Shown one piece after another: positions 1 to 5,231 of a DNA stretch of 6,397 nucleotides. This DNA is from an uncultured Ruminococcus sp. (GTDB taxonomy: Bacteria; Bacillota; Clostridia; Oscillospirales; Acutalibacteraceae), in the NCBI GenBank assembly GCA_946414115.1, contig CAMKNF010000113.1, forward strand, positions 1 to 6,397, read 5' to 3'. A program made the position numbers and the translations under genes. How positions within the stretch are numbered: the first letter of the stretch is position 1; each line of letters begins with the position of its first letter. Below the pieces are notes generated by a model, which was given only the letters and a program-made list of their open reading frames with translations, was not told where the DNA came from and did no database searches.

Positions 1-50
1 CGGCGACCACCGAGATCTACACTTTTCCCTACACGACGCTCTTCCGATCT
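1..50 (+). other. Illumina P5/Read-1 adapter (artefact)
   Basis: The first 50 bases match the end of the Illumina universal P5 adapter plus Read-1 primer, finishing in the diagnostic CTCTTCCGATCT. One C is missing compared with the standard adapter (ACACTTTTCCC where ACACTCTTTCCC is expected), probably a sequencing or synthesis error. Genomic sequence begins at 51. Nothing upstream of that should be translated or annotated. Confidence 0.98.
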
Positions 51-1038
51 CGGGAATAAGCTTCATATGCGCAATTTTATTACGCTGTTTCTGATTTGTC
101 GGCATAAACGAACGTGGCCACGTGGGCGTGTACTTAATAAACGGACGTGTAAACGGAATTTTCGTTTCATTTGAATAGCCGATTGCGTGGGCAATTCCCG
201 AGTCGGGAACGCCTGCAACAACATCGGGCGTTACAGTATCTCTTTTTGCAAGCAGACGACCGCATTCATAGCGCATCTGCTCAACGTTTACCCCCTCATA
301 GCAGGAGGTCGGATAGCCGTAGTAAACCCAGAGGAAGGAGCAGATTTTCATTTCCTTGCCGGCAGGGCTAACGGTTTCAACACCCTCGGGAGTCATAAAG
401 ACAATCTCGGCAGGTCCGAGTTCCTTGCAGTCCTCATAGCCTAAATTCAGATAAGCAAAGCTTTCAAACGAAGCGCAGTATGCTCCGTCCTTTTTTCCTA
501 TAATAACGGGAGTACGACCGAGCCTGTCACGTGCGGCATAAATCCCCTTTGAAGTGAGCAGAATAATCGTCATTGAACCGTCGATTTTCTCCTGTGCAAA
601 CTTAAGTCCCTCAACGATTGATGACTTCTGATTGATAAGTGCGGCTGTGATTTCGGTTGGATTGATTGTACCTCCGCTCATCTCCAGAAAATGAGTGTTG
701 CCGTTGTTGTAACACTCGTTTATAAGCTCGTCGGAGTTGTTGATTTTTCCGACGGTTGTAATTGCAAAGCTTCCAAGGTGAGAATGAACAAGAAGCGGCT
801 GCGGCTCAAAATCGGAAATACAGCCTATTCCGAGGTTGCCCTCAAGCTCCTCAACGTCACGCTCAAACTTTGTTCGAAACGGAGAATTCTGTATGTTGTG
901 AATTGCACGGGAAAATCCGTTTTCTCCGTGAACAGCCATACCTCCTCGCCTTGTTCCGAGATGTGAATGATAGTCAGTGCCGTAAAATAAATCCAGAACA
1001 CACGATTCCTTTGACGCTACTGCAAAAAATCCACCCAT
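51..1038 (-). CDS. PurF-like amidophosphoribosyltransferase, 3'-partial, glutaminase residues apparently lost
   Basis: The frame is open from an ATG at 1038 to the adapter junction, giving 329 residues and no stop. It starts MGGFFAVASKESC. The start is supported by AAAGGAG at 1054-1048 (minus strand), 9 nt upstream. Residues 2-230 resemble the class II glutamine amidotransferase fold of PurF (GTRRGGMAV at 28-36, EGNLGIG at 66-72, AARDRLGRTPVIIGKK at 168-183, ELGPAEIVF at 206-214). From about 250 the phosphoribosyltransferase part begins (GVPDSGIAHAIGY at 276-288, then FIKYTPTWPRSF). About 140-150 C-terminal residues, including the PRPP-binding loop, lie outside the window. PurF normally makes 5-phosphoribosylamine from PRPP and glutamine, the first step of purine synthesis. 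Here the catalytic N-terminal Cys is Gly2, and the usual Arg73 and Asn101 positions look like Ser75 and Val96. It is therefore probably a paralogue that does not hydrolyse glutamine by the usual mechanism; its true reaction is unknown. Confidence 0.9.
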
Positions 1039-1047
1039 AATTTGGTA

Positions 1048-1054
1048 CTCCTTT
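1048..1054 (-). promoter_or_regulatory. Ribosome binding site of the PurF-like gene
   Basis: On the minus strand this reads AAAGGAG, 9 nt before the ATG at 1038. It fixes the N-terminus as MGGFF, which matters because it rules out an upstream start that could supply the catalytic cysteine. Confidence 0.8.
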
Positions 1055-1092
1055 GTATATCTAAAATTAGTATTATAAAACAGTCTGCAACT

Positions 1093-1121
1093 ATTTTAAT
1101 ATATTCGGCAGATTTAGTCAA
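1093..1121 (-). promoter_or_regulatory. Predicted sigma-A promoter of the PurF-like gene
   Basis: On the minus strand a -35 TTGACT (1121-1116) is separated by exactly 17 nt from a -10 TAAAAT (1098-1093). A TATAAT at 1077-1072 is an alternative -10 but has only a weak -35 partner. The octamer TGCCGAAT (1110-1103) lies inside the spacer and recurs at 1150-1143, 40 bp upstream in the same orientation, so a regulator site overlapping the promoter is possible but unproven. Confidence 0.5.
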
Positions 1122-1166
1122 TTACTTTAGACTGAAAACATCATTCGGCAAAAAATGACAGATTAG

Positions 1167-1187
1167 TTTACGGTTAATTTTACGGTT
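1167..1187. repeat. 9-bp direct repeat TTTACGGTT, two copies
   Basis: TTTACGGTT occurs at 1167-1175 and again at 1179-1187. The period is 12 bp, and the second copy ends 17 bp before the -35 hexamer of the plsY promoter. The position would suit an activator or repressor site, but two 9-mers in AT-rich DNA could also be chance. No known regulator motif is recognised. Confidence 0.35.
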
Positions 1188-1204
1188 GTTTATTTCGCAA
1201 AATC

Positions 1205-1234
1205 TTGACATTAAACTACAAATTATGATATACT
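1205..1234 (+). promoter_or_regulatory. Predicted sigma-A promoter of the plsY operon
   Basis: A consensus -35 TTGACA (1205-1210) is followed after 18 nt by TATACT (1229-1234), one mismatch from the -10 consensus. Transcription would start near 1241, leaving a leader of about 43 nt before the plsY ATG. That leader is too short for a typical riboswitch. Confidence 0.6.
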
Positions 1235-1283
1235 TCTTGCTAATAAATTTTGACACTGAATTTTAATATTGAAGTGAATAATT

Positions 1284-1901
1284 ATGATAAAAACAATCGG
1301 TTTTATATTCTTAGGCTATCTCTCGGGCAGTGTATTGTATGCCCGAATTTTTGCCACATTATTTAAAAAAGATAATATGATTGAAAACAGCAAGGACAAA
1401 AACCCCGGTACAGCCAACGCATTTATGTACGGCGGCTTCTGGTGCGGCTTGCTTACGCTTATCTTCGACCTTGCAAAGGGATTTTTACCTGTTTCATTTT
1501 ATTTTCATCAGGCAGGGACAAGGTTTCCCGACGTTATTTCTTCGGCACTGATAATTGCCGCTCCCGTAATCGGTCACGCCTTTCCCGTATTTTTTAAATT
1601 CAGAGGCGGTAAGGGAATTGCCGTAAGCTTTGGCTGTCTGCTCGGTCTTTTGCCACTCTGGCAGCCGCTGATTATTCTTGCATTTTTCTTCATTCTCTTT
1701 TCTGTAGTTCTGCGGATTTCTCCGCATTTTTACCGCACATTCGTTTCGTACATAAGCGCTCTTGTCTGTATGTTCTTTTTAGTAAAAGAGCCGGTAATCT
1801 GTATCGGATTTTCACTGATTGCGGCTGTTGTCATTATAAAGCTGATTTTCAGTAAAGAGAAAAGAGAAAAACCGGAGGTCAGTTTGTTGTGGAAGCGTTA
1901 A
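1284..1901 (+). CDS. plsY: PlsY-type glycerol-3-phosphate acyltransferase, divergent
   Basis: A 205-residue, very hydrophobic protein with several predicted membrane segments (about 3-27, 53-73, 84-100, 113-145, 153-188). PlsY transfers an acyl chain from acyl-phosphate to glycerol 3-phosphate in the inner membrane, making lysophosphatidic acid for phospholipid synthesis. Family motifs are the GS of loop 1 (15-16, SGSVLYAR), DKNPGTANAF at 38-47 (equivalent to the usual GSGNPGATN) and GHAFPVFFKFRGGKG at 97-111, which is nearly canonical. Oddities: the Arg usually before the GSGN motif is not evident (sequence IENSKDKN), and the C-terminal HRxNIxRL motif is absent, replaced by KLIFSKEKREK. This suggests a divergent paralogue rather than the housekeeping copy, and its substrate is uncertain. 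The start ATG has only a weak GAAGTG site upstream. The gene overlaps the next by 13 bp. Confidence 0.85.
   Translation: MIKTIGFIFLGYLSGSVLYARIFATLFKKDNMIENSKDKNPGTANAFMYGGFWCGLLTLIFDLAKGFLPVSFYFHQAGTRFPDVISSALIIAAPVIGHAFPVFFKFRGGKGIAVSFGCLLGLLPLWQPLIILAFFFILFSVVLRISPHFYRTFVSYISALVCMFFLVKEPVICIGFSLIAAVVIIKLIFSKEKREKPEVSLLWKR
1874..1878 (+). promoter_or_regulatory. Ribosome binding site for the glycosyltransferase, inside plsY
   Basis: GGAGG lies within the end of the plsY coding sequence, 10 nt before GTG at 1889. It selects this GTG as the start and implies translational coupling across the 13-bp overlap. Confidence 0.75.
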
Positions 1902-3010
1902 TTCTTTCCTGCGGTACGGGCGGAGGTCACAATTCGGCAGGAAAAGCGGTTGCGGAAGAACTCAAGCGCCGCAATCACAACGCCGTTATGCTCAATCCGT
2001 ATAACCTTCGCAGTAAAAAGCTTGCAGGTAAAATCAACAACGTCTATATTGCTCTGGCGCAGAAAGCACCTCGGTTTTTCGGTGCAGTTTACGGTGCAGG
2101 TCAGCTTTACAGAAAACTGCCGTTTCGCTCTCCCGTTTACTTTATTAATCGCCTTATGGTTCCAACTCTGGGTAAATATCTGGCTGAAAATCATTTTGAC
2201 ATAATCATAATGACTCACCTGTTCCCTGCTGAAATCATTACAAATATGAGAAACAGCGGAATTGCTGTTCCGAAAACAATGTTTATAGGCACGGACTATA
2301 CCTGCATTCCGTTTACAGAGGAAACCGACTGCGACGTGTATGTTATTCCCTCAGCGGAGCTTTCCGACGACTACACAAAAAAGGGGATTTCAAAGGAAAA
2401 GCTGTACCCTCTCGGTATTCCCGTACTCGGCAGATTTTCGGAAAGTGAAAATCGAGATGAAGTGCGTCAAAAGCTCGGACTTGATTTAAACAAAAAATAT
2501 ATCCTTGTAAGCGGCGGAAGTATGGGCGGCGGACAAATCAAGAAAGCTATTAAAACGCTCTCGTCAGTTATTGCCGATAGTGAAAACACAGAGCTGATTA
2601 CCATCTGCGGCAACAACAAAAAGCTTTTTGACAAGCTGAAAAATGCCGATTATCCGAAAGTAACAGTCCTCGGATTTACCGAAAATATGGCTGAATATAT
2701 GAAGGGCGCAGACCTTTTTGTCACAAAGCCGGGAGGACTTTCTTCAACCGAGGCCGCTGTCAGCAAAGTGCCGATACTGCATACTGCGGCAATTCCGGGG
2801 TGCGAAACACGCAACGCCGAATTTTTCAGCAAAAACGGTATGAGCAGGCTATGCAAGGCTTCAAAAAGAGAATTATCCGATGCGATAAAGATTATTAATG
2901 ATGAAAAAGCCTGCCTTGATATGACGGAAAATCAGCGCAGGAAAATCAACTCAAATGCCGCTTCGGATATTTGTGATTTGGCTGAAAGGCTGACTAAATG
3001 CGAAAATTGA
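1889..3010 (+). CDS. GT28 / MGDG-synthase-like glycolipid glycosyltransferase
   Basis: A 373-residue protein of the family that includes plant MGDG synthase, Bacillus UgtP (YpfP) and, more distantly, MurG. These transfer a sugar from a nucleotide-sugar to a lipid at the cytoplasmic membrane face. The N-terminal acceptor-side domain opens with SCGTGGGHNSAGKAVAEEL (7-25), the family glycine-rich loop. Further signs are THLFPAEI (109-116), IGTDYTCIPF (133-142) and GIPV (176-179). The C-terminal nucleotide-sugar domain has ILVSGGSMGGGQ (205-216), LGFTENMAEYM (261-271), KPGGLSSTEA (280-289) and IPGCETRN (302-309). Start is GTG at 1889 with GGAGG upstream; stop is TGA at 3008. Length is typical. 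The overlap with plsY suggests a shared role in membrane lipid or glycolipid synthesis. Whether the donor is UDP-glucose or UDP-galactose and the acceptor diacylglycerol cannot be read from the sequence. Confidence 0.9.
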   Translation: MEALILSCGTGGGHNSAGKAVAEELKRRNHNAVMLNPYNLRSKKLAGKINNVYIALAQKAPRFFGAVYGAGQLYRKLPFRSPVYFINRLMVPTLGKYLAENHFDIIIMTHLFPAEIITNMRNSGIAVPKTMFIGTDYTCIPFTEETDCDVYVIPSAELSDDYTKKGISKEKLYPLGIPVLGRFSESENRDEVRQKLGLDLNKKYILVSGGSMGGGQIKKAIKTLSSVIADSENTELITICGNNKKLFDKLKNADYPKVTVLGFTENMAEYMKGADLFVTKPGGLSSTEAAVSKVPILHTAAIPGCETRNAEFFSKNGMSRLCKASKRELSDAIKIINDEKACLDMTENQRRKINSNAASDICDLAERLTKCEN

Positions 3011-3027
3011 TTTATATAGTATAAAAT

Positions 3028-3060
3028 AAACGGGGCTGAAACAGTCCCGTTTTACTTTTT
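3028..3060. terminator. Rho-independent terminator, probably bidirectional
   Basis: Sequence 3028-3052 folds into a long stem with a three-base loop (AAACGGG, then GCTG-AAA-CAGT, then CCCGTTT, with one G-T wobble). TTTTACTTTTTT follows on the plus strand, terminating the plsY-glycosyltransferase operon. Read on the minus strand, the hairpin is followed by TTTTATTTTAT, so it could also end transcripts from the rlmD side. It lies immediately beyond the stop codon of the GyrI-like remnant. Confidence 0.85.
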
Positions 3061-3272
3061 TACCTTTTCTTAATCGGGTGGCGCACTACCGTTTTCAGCT
3101 TTTCGGGCGCTACACGTCTTGCGTCGCTCAGATAAATTTCGTGATGGAAACGTGTGTCGGTTATGTCAATTTCCTTTACGCCGTCCTACCACCAGAATCC
3201 CTCAAGCGGCGGAACGACATAGTCAAAATAGCCGTCAATCCGATAATCGCCCTTTTTGCTCATCTTGATTGT
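3060..3272 (-). pseudogene. Degraded GyrI-like domain protein remnant
   Basis: On the minus strand one frame reads TIKMSKKGDYRIDGYFDYVV then PPLEGFWW, a TAG stop (3188-3186), DGVKEIDITDTRFHHEIYLSD, then ARRVAPEKLKTVVRHPIKKR and TAA (3062-3060). Both halves are recognisable as conserved blocks of GyrI-like small-molecule-binding proteins (AraC effector-binding / COG4832 type, normally around 200 residues), but in the family they are separated by many residues. Three lesions are seen: the N-terminal part before TIKM is missing, with family similarity starting 5 nt after the rlmD stop; an internal segment of roughly 90 residues is gone between GVK and ITDTR; and one codon is TAG, perhaps from CAG. 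The reading frame is otherwise intact, so decay looks recent. No promoter or ribosome binding site serves it. Family identification is from memory of conserved motifs. Confidence 0.75.
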
Positions 3273-3277
3273 ATTAG

Positions 3278-4450
3278 TTACAATTCTTTTGAAATCTGAC
3301 AAACGCATTCTGTATGTGCGGTGTGGGGGAACATATCGACAGGCCGGATTTTGCGTATCTTATAGTCGCTGTTCTTTGTAACATAGTCCAAATCCCTTGC
3401 AAGCGTTTCGGGATTGCAGGAAACATAGACTACCGTTTTCGGTGACATTTTTATGAGTGAATCGAGGAATTTTGTGTCACTGCCTGCCCTCGGCGGATCC
3501 ATAAACACAACGTCGGGCTTTTCGTCCTCGTCCGACGCCTCATACATAAACTCGCCTGCGTCACCCTTATAAAAGCGGATATTCTTGAGATTATTTGCCC
3601 TTGCGTTTACAATTGCATCTCTGACCGCGTCGCCGTTAAGCTCAACGCCGATTACTCTGCCTGCGCCCCTCTTGGCGGCTACAATTCCTATTGTGCCGAT
3701 TCCGCAGTAGGTATCAAGCACGGTTTCGTTGCCCTTCAGGTCGGCATACTCCATAGCCGTATTGTAAAGCACCTCGGTCTGAAAAGGGTTAATCTGATAA
3801 AAGCTTTTCGGTGAAATCCTGAACCGACAGCCGCATAGAATATCCTCAATATATCCCTTACCGTACAGCACCTTCTGATTTTCGCCGAGAACAAGGTTTG
3901 TGTTGTAGTTATTGACATTCTGAACAATTGTCGTTATCTCGGGAAACTGCTTTAAAATTGCCTTTACAAAGTTGTTTTTTGACGGAAAAACAGGCGTTCC
4001 CGTAACAAGCACAAGCATAATCTGATTTGTCGCAAAGCCTCTTTTCACAAGGATATGACGTAAAAAGCCCTTGCCTGTGTCCTCGTTGTAGGTTGTCATT
4101 TTAAATGACGGCATAAGCTTGCGCACAGCAACGATAATTTTATCGGCAACAACGTCCTCGGTCTGACAAGAATCAATGCCGACAACGTGGTGTGTCCCCG
4201 ACTGGTAAACACCCGAAATGATTTTGCCGCTTTTGTTTGTATAAAAAGCCGCCTGAACCTTGTTGCGGTAGTGGTAGGGGTTTTCCATTCCGATTATCGA
4301 CTCGACCTTGCAGAATTTTTTGAGCAGTCGCTCAACCTTGTTCTGCTTGAATTTCAGTTGTTCGGGATATGAAAGATTCTGCAACTGACAGCCGCCGCAT
4401 TTTTTGTATACGGGGCAACTGCCCCTGTTTATATTTTCTTTACTGCTCAT
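3278..4450 (-). CDS. rlmD: 23S rRNA (uracil-C5)-methyltransferase, RlmD/RumA family, lacking TRAM domain
   Basis: A 390-residue SAM-dependent methyltransferase that places a methyl group on C5 of a uracil in 23S rRNA (U1939 in E. coli; some Firmicute relatives also modify U747). The [4Fe-4S] ligands are visible: CPVYKKCGGC (Cys12, 18, 21), with Cys95 as the likely fourth. SPKSFYQINPFQTEVLY (213-229) precedes the SAM site LDTYCGIGTIG (245-255), then DPPRAGSD (318-325), the catalytic cysteine in YVSCNPETLARDL (Cys345) and the general base in HTEC (Glu381). Many relatives carry an N-terminal TRAM RNA-binding domain; here the protein begins almost at the Fe-S motif. I chose ATG at 4450 because AGAGG precedes it by 6 nt and a promoter sits just upstream. 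An in-frame TTG at 4516 would add 22 residues but has no ribosome binding site. It may be an RlmCD-type or paralogous enzyme, so the target base is uncertain. Confidence 0.9.
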   Translation of the reverse strand: MSSKENINRGSCPVYKKCGGCQLQNLSYPEQLKFKQNKVERLLKKFCKVESIIGMENPYHYRNKVQAAFYTNKSGKIISGVYQSGTHHVVGIDSCQTEDVVADKIIVAVRKLMPSFKMTTYNEDTGKGFLRHILVKRGFATNQIMLVLVTGTPVFPSKNNFVKAILKQFPEITTIVQNVNNYNTNLVLGENQKVLYGKGYIEDILCGCRFRISPKSFYQINPFQTEVLYNTAMEYADLKGNETVLDTYCGIGTIGIVAAKRGAGRVIGVELNGDAVRDAIVNARANNLKNIRFYKGDAGEFMYEASDEDEKPDVVFMDPPRAGSDTKFLDSLIKMSPKTVVYVSCNPETLARDLDYVTKNSDYKIRKIRPVDMFPHTAHTECVCQISKEL

Positions 4451-4456
4451 AACAAA

Positions 4457-4461
4457 CCTCT
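4457..4461 (-). promoter_or_regulatory. Ribosome binding site deciding the rlmD start
   Basis: Minus-strand AGAGG, 6 nt before ATG at 4450. It supports the shorter protein over the TTG-initiated extension from 4516. Confidence 0.6.
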
Positions 4462-4484
4462 GTAATTTTTCATAATCTATTGTT

Positions 4485-4513
4485 ATTTTATCATCAATAA
4501 ATTCAGTTATCAA
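4485..4513 (-). promoter_or_regulatory. Predicted sigma-A promoter of rlmD
   Basis: On the minus strand TTGATA (4513-4508) and TAAAAT (4490-4485) are spaced by 17 nt. Transcription would start near 4478, giving a leader of about 28 nt to the ATG at 4450. The promoter overlaps the theoretical N-terminal extension from 4516, a further argument against that longer start. Confidence 0.55.
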
Positions 4514-4573
4514 CAAAATACAATAAAAAAGTATAACCGAACGACAAAATTTAAAATTATTTATTCAACATAA

Positions 4574-4602
4574 TTGACAATTTATGTAAAATATACTAAA
4601 AT
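4574..4602 (+). promoter_or_regulatory. Predicted sigma-A promoter of the zinc-ribbon gene
   Basis: A perfect -35 TTGACA (4574-4579) is followed after 17 nt by TAAAAT (4597-4602). The expected start near 4609 leaves a leader of just under 60 nt. It diverges from the rlmD promoter about 60 bp away; no obvious operator is seen between them. Confidence 0.6.
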
Positions 4603-4654
4603 TTATGTAGTTATATTACTTTTGATAAAGTAGTGTAATATCAAAGAAATATTG

Positions 4655-4660
4655 AGGAGG
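4655..4660 (+). promoter_or_regulatory. Strong ribosome binding site of the zinc-ribbon gene
   Basis: Perfect AGGAGG, 6 nt before ATG at 4667. It sets the start at MYCPKC. The in-frame TTG at 4652 would run through this site and is not the start. Confidence 0.85.
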
Positions 4661-4666
4661 AAAAAT

Positions 4667-5110
4667 ATGTATTGTCCAAAATGCAACTCAGAAAATCCCG
4701 AAGGAGTAAAATTCTGCGTAAACTGCGGAAATCAGCTTGACAACGGTGTTTCAAAGGATAACGCCTATCAGAACTACAATCAGAATTACAATCAGGCTCA
4801 GCCTTATCAGCAGCCGAATTACGTTCAGCCGCCTGCCGCAAGCACAGAAGATGAGCATATGACTGTCGGAGGCTGGATAGGAGTGTTCTGTATCAACCTT
4901 ATCCCATGCGTGGGAAGCCTTGTTTATATTATAATGATGTTTGTATGGGCGTTCGGAAGCACACCTAAAAAGTCACTCAAGACCTTTGCAAAAGCTCAGC
5001 TTCTTATGATGGCTATTGCTATTGTGCTTGTTATTATCTTATTCATAATTATCTTTGCGGTAGTTTCTTCTTCAACTCACAACGCTTACTCATATTACAG
5101 CTATTACTGA
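4667..5110 (+). CDS. Zinc-ribbon membrane protein with Q/N/Y-rich linker
   Basis: A 147-residue protein of unknown function. Residues 3-20 form a zinc ribbon, with CPKC (3-6) and CVNC (17-20) giving four ligands for one zinc. Residues 31-56 are a low-complexity linker rich in Gln, Asn, Tyr and Pro. Two hydrophobic segments follow: 68-96 (starting GGWIGVFCINLIPCVG, ending MMFVWAFG), long enough to be one long helix or a re-entrant pair, and 108-133 (about 26 residues, mostly Ile, Leu, Val). A basic stretch PKKSLK (100-105) lies between them, and the tail is SYYSYY. Similar small proteins with a zinc ribbon and membrane segments are common in Clostridia, but I know of no established role. The gene has its own promoter and ribosome binding site and is followed by a hairpin, so it is probably monocistronic. 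The ribbon is most likely cytoplasmic, by inference. Confidence 0.85.
   Translation: MYCPKCNSENPEGVKFCVNCGNQLDNGVSKDNAYQNYNQNYNQAQPYQQPNYVQPPAASTEDEHMTVGGWIGVFCINLIPCVGSLVYIIMMFVWAFGSTPKKSLKTFAKAQLLMMAIAIVLVIILFIIIFAVVSSSTHNAYSYYSYY
4772..4795 (+). repeat. In-frame 12-bp tandem duplication in the zinc-ribbon linker
   Basis: AACTACAATCAG (4772-4783) is followed directly by AATTACAATCAG (4784-4795), differing at one base and both coding for Asn-Tyr-Asn-Gln. The linker probably grows and shrinks by slippage of this unit. Confidence 0.7.
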
Positions 5111-5142
5111 TAAATCATTTTTACTTAAATTATATTTTAACA

Positions 5143-5184
5143 CCAAAACGCCCCGTACAGCTATTGCCGTACGGGGTGCTTTGG
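5143..5184. terminator. Hairpin terminator between convergent genes
   Basis: The arms 5143-5158 and 5169-5184 form a 16-bp stem with one A-C mismatch and one G-T wobble, around a 10-base loop. It begins CCAAAA and ends TTTGGTTT. The T-run after the stem is short, so part of the U-tract is in the stem itself. It lies 32 bp after the zinc-ribbon stop and 47 bp before the amt stop (on the opposite strand), so it probably terminates both transcripts. Confidence 0.75.
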
Positions 5185-5231
5185 TTTATGTGAATTAAAA
5201 AGGATAGGTTATCTAATAGAGTAAACTTATA

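Noticed and set aside
171..1040. Several plus-strand open frames of 66-92 codons
   Set aside because: They are antisense to the PurF-like gene, which is open over the whole stretch and has conserved motifs; the plus-strand translations have no recognisable motif or ribosome binding site.
1039..1283. A riboswitch or small RNA between the divergent genes
   Set aside because: Both leaders from the predicted promoters are short, and no conserved aptamer-like or hairpin structure is visible by eye.
3186..3188. TAG recoded as glutamine, since no gene in the window ends in TAG
   Set aside because: Only five stops are visible, so absence of TAG means little. The same gene also lacks its start and a large internal part, so decay explains it better.
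3078..3299. Plus-strand open frame of 73 codons
   Set aside because: It is antisense to the GyrI-like remnant and the rlmD end. It has no Shine-Dalgarno site, and the minus-strand frame carries the recognisable family blocks.
4451..4516. N-terminal extension of rlmD from a TTG start
   Set aside because: No ribosome binding site precedes the TTG, and the region contains a good promoter; ATG at 4450 has AGAGG upstream.
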